Notes: a model not told the origin generated them from the sequence alone. A stretch of 39,807 nt of DNA from Spirulina subsalsa FACHB-351 (GCF_026130165.1 NZ_JAIHOM010000043.1:1-39807); one strand, 5' to 3'. Counted from the first letter of the stretch, positions 31,208 to 39,807 are shown. Program-made: numbers and translations.

Positions 31208-32353
31208 ATGTTTGGTTTTTTACTGTGGCGAGCGAGAGGGCTTTCCCTCACAATATTAGGACTGACAGGAATACTCGGAACCCTAGCATGGACTCCCCCC
31301 CTAGCAGCCCAAACCTTTAGCGATCTGCTACCCGAGTGGGAGATTCCAGAACCCTCTCACCCCCCTTTCATTGCCCCAGAACTCTCTACCGTCACTATTA
31401 AAGCCGTCGGGGACACCATTTTAGGCACCAACTACCCCAGTAATCATCTCCCCCCCCAGCCCGATGCTCTCTTTCAACGAGTGCAATCGTTATTAACCGA
31501 TGCCGATTTTGTCTTTGCTAACTTTGAGAGTACCTTAACCAATTATCCCCACACCCCAAAACGCCCCTCTGCTGGGCGAGTCTATGCCTTTCGTAGTCCC
31601 CCAGAGCATAGCGCCGTTTTAAAGCGCGCTGGCTTTACCATTCTCAGTGTGGCCAATAATCACTCCCATGATTTTTCCGTGCAAGGTTATCAGGACACAA
31701 TCCGCCATATTCAAAATCAGGGAATGTTAGCCGTTGGCGAAAAAAATAAGATTGTTTATACCGAAGCCAATGGGCTTACAGTGGCATGGATTGGCTTTAG
31801 TTATTTAGGTCATCATAACTCCATTCATGACCTAGCACAAGCTCGGAAACTCGCCCAACAAGCCAGTCAAAACGCCGATCTTGTGATCATTTCTGTTCAT
31901 GCCGGAGCGGAAGGGATGAACGCCATCCACACCCGCAATCAAACGGAAATGTTTTTAGGTGAAAATCGCGGGAATATGGTGCAATTTTCCCGCACAATGA
32001 TTGATCATGGAGCGGATTTAATTTTAGGACATGGCCCCCATGTTCCCCGAGCCATAGAACTCTATCGTGGTCGTTTAATTGCCTATTCTTTAGGAAATTT
32101 TGTCGGTTATCGCACGTTAAACACCCAAGGGGCTAACGGATACTCTCTGATTTTAGCCGTAGAATTAGAGGCCGATGGTCAGTTTTTGGAGGGTCAAATT
32201 ATCCCCTTACGTTTAACCCCAGAAGGTATCCCCTATCCTGATCCCGAAGGACGCACCATCCAACTCATTCGCCGTTTAAATGCTAGTGACTTCCCTCAAA
32301 CTCCTCTGGAAATTACCCCAGAAGGAGCGTTAATTGTGCTGCCGAAAGATTAA
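31208..32353 (+). CDS. CapA/PGA_cap family metallophosphoesterase-like protein
   Basis: 381 residues with a signal peptide (hydrophobic TILGLTGILGTLAW, cleavage after PLAAQ). The CapA fold motifs are present: TIKAVGDTILGTNYPS (metal ligand D), FANFESTLTNYP (N-x-E), SVANNHSHDF (N-N-H), VHAGAEGMN, and LILGHGPHVPRAIELY (G-H-x-H). CapA homologues act in poly-gamma-glutamate or other capsule polymer handling, and similar proteins are exported in cyanobacteria. No capBC genes are adjacent, so it is not part of a complete PGA operon here; the DUF1919 gene follows by 150 bases. Confidence 0.88.
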   Translation: MFGFLLWRARGLSLTILGLTGILGTLAWTPPLAAQTFSDLLPEWEIPEPSHPPFIAPELSTVTIKAVGDTILGTNYPSNHLPPQPDALFQRVQSLLTDADFVFANFESTLTNYPHTPKRPSAGRVYAFRSPPEHSAVLKRAGFTILSVANNHSHDFSVQGYQDTIRHIQNQGMLAVGEKNKIVYTEANGLTVAWIGFSYLGHHNSIHDLAQARKLAQQASQNADLVIISVHAGAEGMNAIHTRNQTEMFLGENRGNMVQFSRTMIDHGADLILGHGPHVPRAIELYRGRLIAYSLGNFVGYRTLNTQGANGYSLILAVELEADGQFLEGQIIPLRLTPEGIPYPDPEGRTIQLIRRLNASDFPQTPLEITPEGALIVLPKD

Positions 32354-32380
32354 GCGTATTTTCTAGGGTTAATCCCTCCA

Positions 32381-32502
32381 TAGCGTTTCCATTTGAGTTT
32401 TGTAGTTCACAAGGGAACAGGGAACAGTATACAAGGGTTACAAGGAGCTTGAAGTATTATGAGAAACTTCTCTGAGAGTTGATCAATAATTAGGAAACGC
32501 TA
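32381..32502. repeat. MITE-like element with TAGCGTTTCC termini
   Basis: TAGCGTTTCC at 32381-32390 and GGAAACGCTA at 32493-32502 are perfect 10-base inverted ends of a 122-base segment. It contains short tandem GGGAACA units and no gene. The right end sits two bases before the DUF1919 start codon, so it supplies that gene's leader. Confidence 0.5.
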
Positions 32503-32503
32503 T

Positions 32504-33223
32504 ATGTTTAGTCAGATCAGAAAATCAATTTTTCAAAGGCGGGTTAAGTTGCGTAACTTAACGATTATCACAAATAATTGTTGGGGAGCAACTCTCTATT
32601 CTGATTTAAATCTTCCCTATCAATCGCCCTTTGTGGGGCTGTTTATCCTGCCTGATGATTACTTGAAGTTATTAGAGAATATCCCGAAATATCTCCAATC
32701 TCCCTTAGTCTTTGTTGACCAACCCTCTCGCCCAATTATCTCTAATCAAATTAAGAAAAAATATCCAATTGGGGTTTTAAACAAAACAGTAGAAATCCAT
32801 TTTCTTCATTATTCAACCATTGACGAAGCTCGAACAAAATGGCACAGACGCTTAGAACGAATTGATTGGCATGATCCCCATTTTTTTGTCAAATTTTGTG
32901 ATTATGCTGAACTTTATCCCCAATATTTTGATCCCCAACAGATAGAACAGTTTGATCAGCTAACAATTCCCTATCCTAAAGTTTGTTTTACCGCTCGTCC
33001 CTATCCCCATTTACAATCAACGGTCTGGATTAAAGAATGTCAACACCAAGCCGGGGTTTATAATGGGGTGAAACTGTATCGAGTCTGTGATCAATATTTT
33101 GACCTAGCAGATTGGCTCAATGGAGGCAGTGGTCAATTAGGGTATTTATCCCAAAGTGTTAATTTTGTGGAAAGGATACTACGGCAAATTTTACAGAAGC
33201 CGAAAATTGGGGAGGGAGATTAG
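32504..33223 (+). CDS. DUF1919 family protein
   Basis: 239 residues. NLTIITNNCWGATLYSDLNL, YQSPFVGLFILPDDYLKLL, PIGVL and VEIHFLHYSTIDEARTKWHRR with FVKFCDY are typical of DUF1919. That family is often found near exopolysaccharide or glycosyltransferase genes and has been called an exopolysaccharide biosynthesis protein. The ATG at 32504 has no Shine-Dalgarno and directly abuts a MITE-like segment. The coding region is AT-rich compared with its neighbours, suggesting transfer. CapA upstream is the only surface-polymer neighbour. Confidence 0.85.
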   Translation: MFSQIRKSIFQRRVKLRNLTIITNNCWGATLYSDLNLPYQSPFVGLFILPDDYLKLLENIPKYLQSPLVFVDQPSRPIISNQIKKKYPIGVLNKTVEIHFLHYSTIDEARTKWHRRLERIDWHDPHFFVKFCDYAELYPQYFDPQQIEQFDQLTIPYPKVCFTARPYPHLQSTVWIKECQHQAGVYNGVKLYRVCDQYFDLADWLNGGSGQLGYLSQSVNFVERILRQILQKPKIGEGD

Positions 33224-33420
33224 TCAATCTTGATAAGTTAAGTCTTTTCTCCTCTTGTCAAGGAACAAGGAATAGGGAACAGGGAACAGGGAACAGATCA
33301 TCTAAAACCGGCACAAGTGCCTATTCCTGACCCCCTACTCCCTACTCCGCACTCTCGGACTTATTCAGCAAGCCCTAGGATGGAAGTTTTAACCCGACAT
33401 TGCAGATAATTCTGGATTGA
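33224..33420. repeat. Repeat-rich spacer: STRR units and TTCAGCAAGCCCTA motif
   Basis: Contains GGGAACA heptamers (about 33266-33296), CCCTACT units (about 33330-33347), TTATTCAGCAAGCCCTAG at 33361-33378 (related to the 19-bp inverted repeats at 11317 and 12963), and ACCCGACATTGCAGATAAT at 33392-33410 (exact repeat of 30727-30745). No gene. Confidence 0.7.
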
Positions 33421-34608
33421 TTACGGATTGCCTCCTCCACCGGGAAACGCACCACCACCGGGGAATACACCACCTGTAGCACCGCCACCGGGGAATACGC
33501 CACCTGTAGCACCACCACCGGGGAATACGCCACCTGTAGCACCGCCACCGGGGAATACGCCACCTGTGGCACCACCACCGGGGAATACGCCACCTGTCAT
33601 CATGGTTTCTATGAGAATCTGCTGTTGTCGCATTTCTCCGCCGACTACCACAGACCAGACATCTAACTCTTCGCGAGAGTCGGCTAATGTTTCTACTAAA
33701 TCAGCGTCGTCTAAGTCGTTAATGTCTACATCCACTACGCTGATTGCGAGATCGGTTAATTCTGCGTTGTCCTCTAGTTCAGTCATACTGATGAACTCAG
33801 GATTAACTAGCGTTTCGGGATCGTCGGCATCGACTGGAGTTTGACTGTCGAGTGCTTCGGTGGTTTCTTCGCGCACTTCGTCTAATCCATCAGAGTCTAA
33901 TCCATCAGAGTCTAATCCATCAGAGTCTAATCCATCAGAACTATCACTGGCTTCGAGATTGTTTAAATCTAAACCAGCGACTAAAGGACTGGTGGCATAA
34001 AAGGTATCTAGATCAAATTTATAGACCTTAGCGGGTTGATTTTCAATGAATACAGCCATTTCCCCGGCCGCAATGGGTAGGGTTTCTAAGCCATCTTGAT
34101 TAAAAACAACAATACCTGAATTGGTCAGTGCTGCCACTAAAGTGGTATCTGTGGCGGGATCGTAGCGGACGACTAAGGCAGATCCTCTCACTCCGGCGGC
34201 CCCGTTGGGTGTGCGGATGGTGGTTCCTCCTTGACCGGGACGGATTAGGACTAAGGCTGTGCCTTGAGATAAATCGATATTGCGTGTTCCGGGATTAAAG
34301 CGGAAAATGGATTGCGCTCCGAGTCTGGCTAAAGACTGGTCGTTAAAGCGCAAATCTGCCCGGGAGGAGGCTGCTGTGGCGATCGCATCTCCCGGACGAA
34401 TCACCTCTGAAACCCGAGCAGACCGAGGCGATTGGCTTTGTGAAACCACCCGCACCTGATTACTGACTGATTCCACCACCGCTTGAGTTAAAACCGTTTG
34501 AGTTCGACCGGGTTGGGCTAAACTCAAAGTCAACCCCGAAACAGTTAACCCCGAAACCGCCAGAACTGAGCAAAACCTTGAAAAGCAAAATCTTGAAAGA
34601 TGACGCAT
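33421..34608 (-). CDS. FecR-domain protein with SDGLD and GGVFPGGGAT repeats
   Basis: 395 residues. Signal peptide at the start (FCSVLAVSGLTVSGLTLSLA, cleavage near PGRTQT). FecR/SLH-associated domain (about 55-170: VIRPGDAIATAASSRADLRF, FRFNPGTRNIDLSQGTALVL, TIRTPNGAAGVRGSALVV). An acidic SDGLD repeat (15-bp units at about 33881-33945) and a charged linker follow. The C-terminal tail has five ten-residue GGVFPGGGAT units (30-bp repeats at 33451-33600). FecR domains can bind peptidoglycan or act in envelope signalling. The divergent neighbour encodes an outer-membrane-barrel-like protein. Confidence 0.88.
   Translation of the reverse strand: MRHLSRFCFSRFCSVLAVSGLTVSGLTLSLAQPGRTQTVLTQAVVESVSNQVRVVSQSQSPRSARVSEVIRPGDAIATAASSRADLRFNDQSLARLGAQSIFRFNPGTRNIDLSQGTALVLIRPGQGGTTIRTPNGAAGVRGSALVVRYDPATDTTLVAALTNSGIVVFNQDGLETLPIAAGEMAVFIENQPAKVYKFDLDTFYATSPLVAGLDLNNLEASDSSDGLDSDGLDSDGLDSDGLDEVREETTEALDSQTPVDADDPETLVNPEFISMTELEDNAELTDLAISVVDVDINDLDDADLVETLADSREELDVWSVVVGGEMRQQQILIETMMTGGVFPGGGATGGVFPGGGATGGVFPGGGATGGVFPGGGATGGVFPGGGAFPGGGGNP
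33451..33600. repeat. Five 30-bp in-frame repeats
   Basis: Five units of 30 bases (encoding GGVFPGGGAT), with only a few third-position changes, so duplication is recent or maintained by conversion. A site where copy number may vary between strains. Confidence 0.95.
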
Positions 34609-34752
34609 TTTTCCCCCATGTCAATTCATCCCATTTTTGCCATTTTAGCACACAAAAGAATGAAATCAAATGGTTTATTTAAGTTCGGTAAAATTTCATC
34701 AAATCTTTAAAATCTAGTTAAAAATACGCAGGGTATATTGAGGTTAAAAATC
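34609..34752. promoter_or_regulatory. Divergent promoter region, FecR gene and barrel-like gene
   Basis: 144 bases of AT-rich DNA between two divergent start codons. Good ribosome sites on both sides: GGGGGAAAA before the FecR ATG, GAGGTTAAAAATC before the ATG at 34753. No clear operator recognised. Confidence 0.45.
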
Positions 34753-36009
34753 ATGAAATCAATCGCTATCTGTAAATCTGCTAAGACCTATCTAAAATTG
34801 TTCACGATTCTTCAGGCAAGTTTAGGGCTTGTGGGAATTACGCAAGGGATTAGTTTAGCGGAAAATCTAGAGAAAACGGCTCAAGATCAGGAGTATTCCC
34901 CCAGTTCTTCCTTAAGTTTATCGGTGTCAGATATATTAGAAACAACAGGTTATTTAATCGCAGTTCGCCCGAGAGAAGAAACAGAATATCTGGGCAAACA
35001 AACTTTATTTGTTCGCCCAGAAAAAAATAAAAACCTTGTCCTAAAACATTTCCGAGAAGTCGAGACATTAAAACCGCAAGAAGTGCAATCTCAAGACCAG
35101 ATGAATTCTGCTGTTGTCACTTCTTTAGCCCAGAGTGTAATCTCACCCTATTTTGCTCTAAAAAAGCAAGTTACTCCCCCAGACGCTCCTGGGGTTGAAA
35201 TTGTTCCCGAAGTTTTTCCCCTTGCTCAAACTCCTGCCCAACCTGACCCGGATCCGGAACTTGGCACGCTCTTACTCCAAGAAATAGAACGCCCCACCCC
35301 CAGAGGTTCTCAACCCAAGTTTTTTGTTTTAGGGGGAGTAGACTACATCAACAACAGTAATATTTTCTCCTTGGTGGATCCCGTCCAAGACGGGTTATTT
35401 AACGCCAGACTGACCTTAATGGCGGTTCCTTACTCCACCCCCCAAACGGCTGTCTTTGCCTCTGCGGGGGGCAATTTAATCCGTTACAGCCAACGTTCTG
35501 AGATAGATTACAACCAACTGACCTTTAATGTGGGGGTGCGTCAGCAACTGTGGCCGCGAACCTATGGGGAGTTAGGTTGGTTAAACCAGCAACTGTACAG
35601 TAATTCAGGAGGCGATCGCTTTCTCAATGATCATGCTCTTTATTTAGAACTGGGTCGTCAAGATCCCTTGGCCCGGAACCTCACCTTAGACAGTTCCTAT
35701 CAACTGCGCTGGAGTAATGCCAATCCCAGCAACCGTTCTCAAGTGGTGAATGCCTTGCGTCTCTCGTTAGGTTATGCCTTCGCCCCCCAGTGGAAAACCT
35801 CCCTCGACTATCAATTTGTCCTTTCCACCTTCACCGCACAAGATCGCCAAGACACCTATCATCAGTTGCTCGCTCGTCTCACCTACTCCATTGCTAAAAA
35901 TGGACGAGTAGAAATCTTTACTGGGCCTTCCTTTGGGGGATCTTCCGATCCTCTCATTGATATTAACGGTTATGTGTTCGGAATACGGTTAGGCTTTAAT
36001 CTTCCCTAA
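34753..36009 (+). CDS. Outer-membrane beta-barrel-like protein
   Basis: 418 residues from the ATG at 34753 (GAGG 9 bases upstream; an in-frame TTG at 34738 would add five). Signal-like N-terminus (LFTILQASLGLVGITQGISLA). A low-complexity linker (about 25-180) leads to a C-terminal half of alternating strands rich in aromatic ends: FFVLGGVDYINNSNIF, RQQLWPRTYGELGWLNQQLY, LSLGYAFAPQWKTSLDYQFVL, RLTYSIAKNGRVEIFTGPSF and the end GYVFGIRLGFNLP. It looks like a barrel of roughly 12 or more strands. Family not recognised. Probably a functional partner of the divergent FecR-domain protein; that is inference. Confidence 0.7.
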   Translation: MKSIAICKSAKTYLKLFTILQASLGLVGITQGISLAENLEKTAQDQEYSPSSSLSLSVSDILETTGYLIAVRPREETEYLGKQTLFVRPEKNKNLVLKHFREVETLKPQEVQSQDQMNSAVVTSLAQSVISPYFALKKQVTPPDAPGVEIVPEVFPLAQTPAQPDPDPELGTLLLQEIERPTPRGSQPKFFVLGGVDYINNSNIFSLVDPVQDGLFNARLTLMAVPYSTPQTAVFASAGGNLIRYSQRSEIDYNQLTFNVGVRQQLWPRTYGELGWLNQQLYSNSGGDRFLNDHALYLELGRQDPLARNLTLDSSYQLRWSNANPSNRSQVVNALRLSLGYAFAPQWKTSLDYQFVLSTFTAQDRQDTYHQLLARLTYSIAKNGRVEIFTGPSFGGSSDPLIDINGYVFGIRLGFNLP

Positions 36010-36518
36010 CCCATGATCCATTAGTGACAAGTTAAGCATGAATGTCCTCTGGATCAAGGTCAGGGAATGGGGAACAATTATCAATTAGTGATTAATTATC
36101 GAGCATTGATTATTATCAATTATCAATACTCAATGCCTACATTTTACGGTTCACTGTTTACTGTTTACTGTTTACTGTGGATTCTCACGCCCCTGACTGC
36201 CAGAAACATCTAGTCAGGATTTGGTGCTACCCTAAACTAAGCACAAATTCTCTTTTGAGCGAGTGTCTAGGGTTTGTTTGACGTAGCCTGTAAGGATTAA
36301 CGTCCTTCGAGAATCTAAGACCAGAGAAGCTTTTTGAGTCTTAGAGTGCGTCAATGTAGGATAGATATTGAAATCCTTTTGGGAAGAGCAAAAGAAAAGC
36401 ACCCTGTCCTGAAAATATGCCCCTAGGGAGAAGTTTACCCCACAGGGGCGAATAACAACCGCGAGGCCGTCTATATTGACCTCGGAGACATTGAAATTAT
36501 TAGGAGATCATCCAACCT
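36010..36518 (+). promoter_or_regulatory. Leader and promoter region of ado
   Basis: 509 bases without a gene. The left half holds AT-rich repeats (AATTATCAATTA-type, about 36078-36130) and three TTTACTG heptamers (about 36154-36178). The right half carries two hairpins close to ado: GCCCCT/AGGGGC (36419-36449) and CGAGG/CCTCG (36462-36484). An AGGA at 36502-36505 lies 13 bases before the ATG. The hairpins suggest a structured 5' untranslated leader. Confidence 0.5.
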
Positions 36519-37214
36519 ATGCCAGAAGTTGCAGTCCGTCCAGAACAAGATTTTAGTAGCGAAATTTACAAAGACGCTTATAGTCGAATCAACGCCATTG
36601 TGATTGAAGGAGAACAGGAGGCCTATAGCAATTACTTGAGTATGGGCGAAATGCTTCCAGAACACAAGGACGAATTAACCACCTTGGCGAAAATGGAGAA
36701 TCGTCACAAAAAAGGATTTCAAGCTTGTGGCAACAATCTGAACGTCACTCCTGACATGGCATTTGCTCAGGAATATTTTGCCCAACTGCATGGGAATTTT
36801 AAACAGGCCTATGAAGAGGGGAAAATCGTGACTTGCTTCTTGATTCAGTCGTTGATTATCGAGGCTTTTGCGATCGCCGCTTACAATATTTATATCCCCG
36901 TCGCCGATCCCTTCGCCCGCAAAATTACCGAGGGTGTGGTCAAAGATGAATATAAACACCTAAATTTCGGGGAAGAGTGGCTCAAAGCCCATTTTGAGGA
37001 GTCTAAAGCTGAATTAGAAGCCGCCAATCGGGAAAATCTGCCCCTAGTGTGGAAAATGCTCAACCAAGTGGAAAAAGATGCCAAAGTCCTGGGCATGGAA
37101 AAAGAAGCCCTCGTTGAGGATTTTATGATTAGCTATGGGGAAGCTTTGGCTAATATTGGCTTCTCTACCCGGGAAATCATGAAAATGTCCGCCTATGGTT
37201 TAACGGCGGCCTAG
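36519..37214 (+). CDS. ado: Aldehyde-deformylating oxygenase
   Basis: Converts fatty aldehydes to Cn-1 alkanes plus formate, the last step of cyanobacterial alkane synthesis, using a di-iron site, oxygen and reductant from ferredoxin. 231 residues, the usual length. All six di-iron ligands are present: E32 ([11 protein letters not shown]), E60 and H63 (MENRHKKGF), E115 (LIIEAFAIA), E144 and H147 ([10 protein letters not shown]). The conserved cysteine in FQACGNNL is C70. It precedes aar by 375 bases on the same strand, the usual order in cyanobacteria, but the spacing and a hairpin suggest separate promoters. Confidence 0.98.
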   Translation: MPEVAVRPEQDFSSEIYKDAYSRINAIVIEGEQEAYSNYLSMGEMLPEHKDELTTLAKMENRHKKGFQACGNNLNVTPDMAFAQEYFAQLHGNFKQAYEEGKIVTCFLIQSLIIEAFAIAAYNIYIPVADPFARKITEGVVKDEYKHLNFGEEWLKAHFEESKAELEAANRENLPLVWKMLNQVEKDAKVLGMEKEALVEDFMISYGEALANIGFSTREIMKMSAYGLTAA

Positions 37215-37589
37215 TCTTTGCCTATTTTGCCCATAGACCTGGAAAAACGCCGCTCCCAAGGGGGCGGTGTGAACTCTCGACTCCCCCGCGAAGTGAGAAG
37301 GGAGAAGTGGGAAGGGAATTGATAATTGACAATTAATAATTATCAATTGTTAATTATCCCTCTTCTGTCACTCTGGAAGATTTTAACGAATCTTCGCCAT
37401 CACAGCGAACGAGAGAATCAGGGTTTGAACCCGATCTGACAGAAGAGAATTATTGCCGACTCCCTGTTTTCCGTCTCTTGATTAGCTGACACCCGACACC
37501 GACTTTGGTAATATCATTAACAGTCTTAACGTTTTCTTAGCCTTCTATCCTACTATCCCCCCTAATTTAAGGTTTAACGCAATTCCCTA
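37215..37589 (+). promoter_or_regulatory. ado-aar spacer with near-palindrome
   Basis: 375 bases, no gene. A possible terminator (CCGCTCCCAAGGGGGCGG, about 37252-37269) follows ado. An almost perfect AT-rich palindrome runs from about 37320 to 37358 (GATAATTGACAATTAATAAT on the left arm). A promoter for aar is expected near 37500-37560, but I cannot assign its elements with confidence. Confidence 0.45.
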
Positions 37590-38612
37590 ATGTTTGGTCT
37601 TATTGGTCACTTGACAAGTCTTGAACACGCCCAGGCCGTAGCCCATCAACTCGGATATCCTGAGTATGGCGACCAAGGGTTAGATTTTTGGTGTTCTGCC
37701 CCTCCGCAGATCGTGGATGATATCACGGTGAAAAGTCTCACCGGACAGGTGATTCAGGGGAAATATATTGAGTCCTGTTTCCTGCCAGAAATGCTCTCTC
37801 AACGCCGGATTAAAGCCGCTATCCGCAAAATTTTAAATGCTATGGCGACGGCTCAGAAAAATGGCGTTGATATTACTGCTCTCGGTGGATTTTCCTCCAT
37901 TGTGTTTGAGAATTTCAACCTGAAGGAAAATAAACAGGTGCGGGATGTGGAATTGGATTTTAGGCGTTTCACGACGGGAAACACCCACACCGCCTACATT
38001 ATTTGTCGCCAAGTGGAACAGATGTCCGCTCAGTTGGGGATTGATCTAGCTCAGGCTACGGTGGCTGTCTGTGGGGCGACGGGGGACATTGGCAGTGCTG
38101 TCTGTCGTTGGCTGGACCAAAAGACTGATGTTCAGGATTTACTGCTCATTGCCCGGGATCAAGAGCGTTTGCAGGCTTTGCAAGGGGAATTAGGACGGGG
38201 GAAAATTTTGGGCTTGGAGGAGGCTTTACCTCTGGCGGATATTGTGGTCTGGGTGGCCAGTATGCCGCGAGGGGTGGATATTAGCAGCATTCCCTTGAAA
38301 AACCCCTGTTTGTTGATTGATGGGGGCTATCCTAAAAACCTCGATAGTAAATTACAACAGCCCGGTGTTCATGTGCTGAAAGGTGGAATTGTGGAACACG
38401 CCCTCGATATTGAGTGGAAGATCATGGAAATTGTGGAGATGGATGTTCCGGATCGTCAGTTGTTCGCCTGTTTTGCCGAAGCGATGTTATTGGAATTTGA
38501 ACAATGGCATACGAATTTTTCCTGGGGGCGCAATCAAATCACGGTGCAAAAGATGGAGCAAATTGGCGCAGCTTCTGTTAAACACGGCTTTAAGCCCCTC
38601 CTGCATTTCTAG
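37590..38612 (+). CDS. aar: Long-chain acyl-[acyl-carrier-protein] reductase
   Basis: Reduces acyl-ACP to fatty aldehyde with NADPH, supplying ADO. 340 residues, standard length. NADPH site [15 protein letters not shown] (161-175); the active-site cysteine that forms the thioester intermediate is C294 in [12 protein letters not shown], at the same number as in Synechococcus elongatus AAR. Other family stretches: [39 protein letters not shown] and [11 protein letters not shown]. accA starts 43 bases downstream, so aar and accA are probably co-transcribed. Confidence 0.98.
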   Translation: MFGLIGHLTSLEHAQAVAHQLGYPEYGDQGLDFWCSAPPQIVDDITVKSLTGQVIQGKYIESCFLPEMLSQRRIKAAIRKILNAMATAQKNGVDITALGGFSSIVFENFNLKENKQVRDVELDFRRFTTGNTHTAYIICRQVEQMSAQLGIDLAQATVAVCGATGDIGSAVCRWLDQKTDVQDLLLIARDQERLQALQGELGRGKILGLEEALPLADIVVWVASMPRGVDISSIPLKNPCLLIDGGYPKNLDSKLQQPGVHVLKGGIVEHALDIEWKIMEIVEMDVPDRQLFACFAEAMLLEFEQWHTNFSWGRNQITVQKMEQIGAASVKHGFKPLLHF

Positions 38613-38654
38613 GATTCGCCTTTATTTTGTTTTTGCCCTTTCTCCTACTTAGCT

Positions 38655-39626
38655 ATGTCTACGACTAAATCTCGACCTTTTCTGCTGGATTTTGAAAAGC
38701 CTCTTTGTGAACTCGAAGCCCGCATTGATCAAATTCGGGAGTTAGCTCAGGAAAATAATGTGGATGTGAGCGAACAAATTCGGGAACTGGAGGCAAAGGC
38801 GGATCAGTTGAGGACGGAGATTTTTAGCACTTTAACGCCTTCTCAACGGCTACAACTGGCTCGCCATCCCCGTCGCCCCTCTACGTTGGATTATATTCAG
38901 GCGATTAGTGAGGAGTGGTTTGAGTTACATGGCGATCGCGGCGGTAGTGATGATCCGGCTTTGGTGGGCGGTGTGGCGCGCTTGGATGGGATTCCGGTGG
39001 TGATGTTGGGCCATCAAAAAGGACGGGACACCAAGGACAATGTGGCGCGGAATTTTGGCATGGCTTCCCCGGGGGGCTATCGGAAGGCGTTGCGCTTGAT
39101 GGAACACGCCAATCAGTTTCGGATGCCGATTCTCACTTTTATTGATACTCCGGGGGCTTGGGCTGGGGTGGAAGCGGAGGAGTTGGGACAGGGGGAGGCG
39201 ATCGCCTACAATCTTCGAGAAATGTTCAAGTTTGATGTTCCTATTCTCTGCACGGTGATTGGGGAAGGGGGATCTGGTGGCGCGTTAGGGATTGGTGTGG
39301 GCGATCGCATTTTGATGTTTGAACACGCGGTTTATACTGTCGCCACTCCTGAAGCTTGTGCGGCCATTCTCTGGAAGGATGCGGCCAAGGGACCCCAAGC
39401 AGCCGCAGCGCTGAAAATTACGGCGCGGGATCTCAAGGAATTAGGCATTTTAGACCAAATTTTACCGGAGCCTTCTAATGGCGCCCATGCGGATCCTCTC
39501 GGGGCGGCGGCGATTTTGAAAAATGCTTTGATTAGCAATTTAGAGGAGTTATTTGGTTTAAGTCCTGAACAACGGCGAGAGCAGCGTTATCTCAAGTTCC
39601 GCCAGATGGGGAAGTTTTTGGGGTGA
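38655..39626 (+). CDS. accA: Acetyl-CoA carboxylase carboxyltransferase, alpha subunit
   Basis: Transfers the carboxyl group from biotin-BCCP to acetyl-CoA, making malonyl-CoA for fatty-acid synthesis. 323 residues, full length. Motifs: [20 protein letters not shown] at the start, [39 protein letters not shown] (lacking the zinc finger, which is on AccD), [31 protein letters not shown] and HADPLGAA. Follows aar closely; the arrangement couples fatty-acid initiation with alkane production. Confidence 0.98.
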   Translation: MSTTKSRPFLLDFEKPLCELEARIDQIRELAQENNVDVSEQIRELEAKADQLRTEIFSTLTPSQRLQLARHPRRPSTLDYIQAISEEWFELHGDRGGSDDPALVGGVARLDGIPVVMLGHQKGRDTKDNVARNFGMASPGGYRKALRLMEHANQFRMPILTFIDTPGAWAGVEAEELGQGEAIAYNLREMFKFDVPILCTVIGEGGSGGALGIGVGDRILMFEHAVYTVATPEACAAILWKDAAKGPQAAAALKITARDLKELGILDQILPEPSNGAHADPLGAAAILKNALISNLEELFGLSPEQRREQRYLKFRQMGKFLG

Positions 39627-39684
39627 TGTGAATGTTCGGGGCGATGAGTAGGGGTCAAGGGGGGTTGACCGAAAATTTGGGCAC

Positions 39685-39721
39685 AAGCCCCGTCCTTTAG
39701 CGAAGCGGAGGGCGGCTTTTT
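39685..39721 (+). terminator. Terminator after accA
   Basis: AAGCCCCGTCC and GGAGGGCGGCTT form an imperfect stem followed by TTTTT, 59 bases after the accA stop. Preceded by ACCGAAAATTTGGG (39668-39681) as at 29953-29966. It may belong to the left end of the following IS200/IS605 element or be a repeat-borne terminator. Confidence 0.6.
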
Positions 39722-39786
39722 ATGGAATGGGTTGTCAATTTCTTGTTTGTGTGTTATTATTTTGATACAAGCTAAAACAGTATCAA

Positions 39787-39807
39787 ATGTTTGTAATCGA
39801 ATACAAA
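39787..39807 (+). CDS. TnpB-like transposase, start only (runs off the window)
   Basis: The last 21 bases read MFVIEYK, the characteristic opening of IS200/IS605 and IS607 TnpB proteins (compare MxVxEYK). TTGAC at 39665, 122 bases upstream, would suit an element left boundary. Seven codons cannot prove it, so confidence is limited. Confidence 0.5.

Noticed and set aside
33428-33844. Plus-strand Pro-rich frame opposite the FecR gene
   Set aside because: It mirrors the GGVFPGGGAT repeats on the other strand; the FecR frame has a signal peptide and recognisable domain.

Overview
The window is a piece of a cyanobacterial chromosome. The palindrome GCGATCGC (HIP1) recurs throughout. The gene content is cyanobacterial: aldehyde-deformylating oxygenase plus acyl-ACP reductase, a Rre1/Ycf29-type regulator, HisZ, an extended plant-type ferredoxin, a DUF2996 protein and UbiB-like kinases. 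Short tandem heptamer-like repeats (STRR type) and many small dispersed repeats suggest a filamentous or otherwise repeat-rich species. The sequence alone does not fix the genus.

Layout. 1-5.3 kb: core metabolism (response regulator, pgi, small membrane protein, thrC, a MoaD/ThiS-fold sulfur carrier, DUF2996). 5.4-7.1 kb: an AT-rich decayed Septu-like defence module. Its PtuA-type ATPase is broken at an A10 run and its PtuB-type HNH gene is cut to 36 codons. A 3 x 60 bp hairpin repeat follows. 7.3-10.4 kb: exported NTF2-like and CAP proteins, a JAMM peptidase, DUF2470 and a small membrane protein. 10.5-13 kb: a Cas4/RecB-like nuclease, then remnants of a type III-like restriction-modification operon (Res nuclease end, intact DUF4268 gene, Mod N-terminus) lying between two 19-bp inverted repeats. 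13-18.2 kb: UbiB-like kinase, GAF histidine kinase, MAPEG protein, DUF2808. 18.3-22.7 kb: a compact minus-strand run of six genes (extended ferredoxin, nuclease, inositol-phosphatase-like, J/TPR protein, hisZ, bacterial-type ferredoxin). 22.8-26.2 kb: tRNA-Ser(GGA), an Rpn-type nuclease gene and a multi-GAF protein. 26.4-33.2 kb: argB, TIGR03032, ExbD/ExbB, a TnpB pseudogene, CapA-like and DUF1919 proteins. 33.4-36 kb: a divergent pair, FecR-domain repeat protein and outer-membrane-barrel-like protein. 36.5-39.6 kb: ado, aar and accA, linking fatty-acid initiation to alkane formation. A second TnpB gene starts at the right edge.

Themes. (1) Core genes are interleaved with decayed defence and IS200/IS605-type debris. 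(2) The window holds a PLP fold-II enzyme (ThrC), a Gly-Gly sulfur-carrier protein and a JAMM peptidase. This is the same set of parts as the mycobacterial CysM-CysO-Mec protein-thiocarboxylate pathway, although here they are not one operon. (3) The alkane genes sit beside accA, as known in several cyanobacteria. The reading is by eye: no alignment, folding or database search was run.
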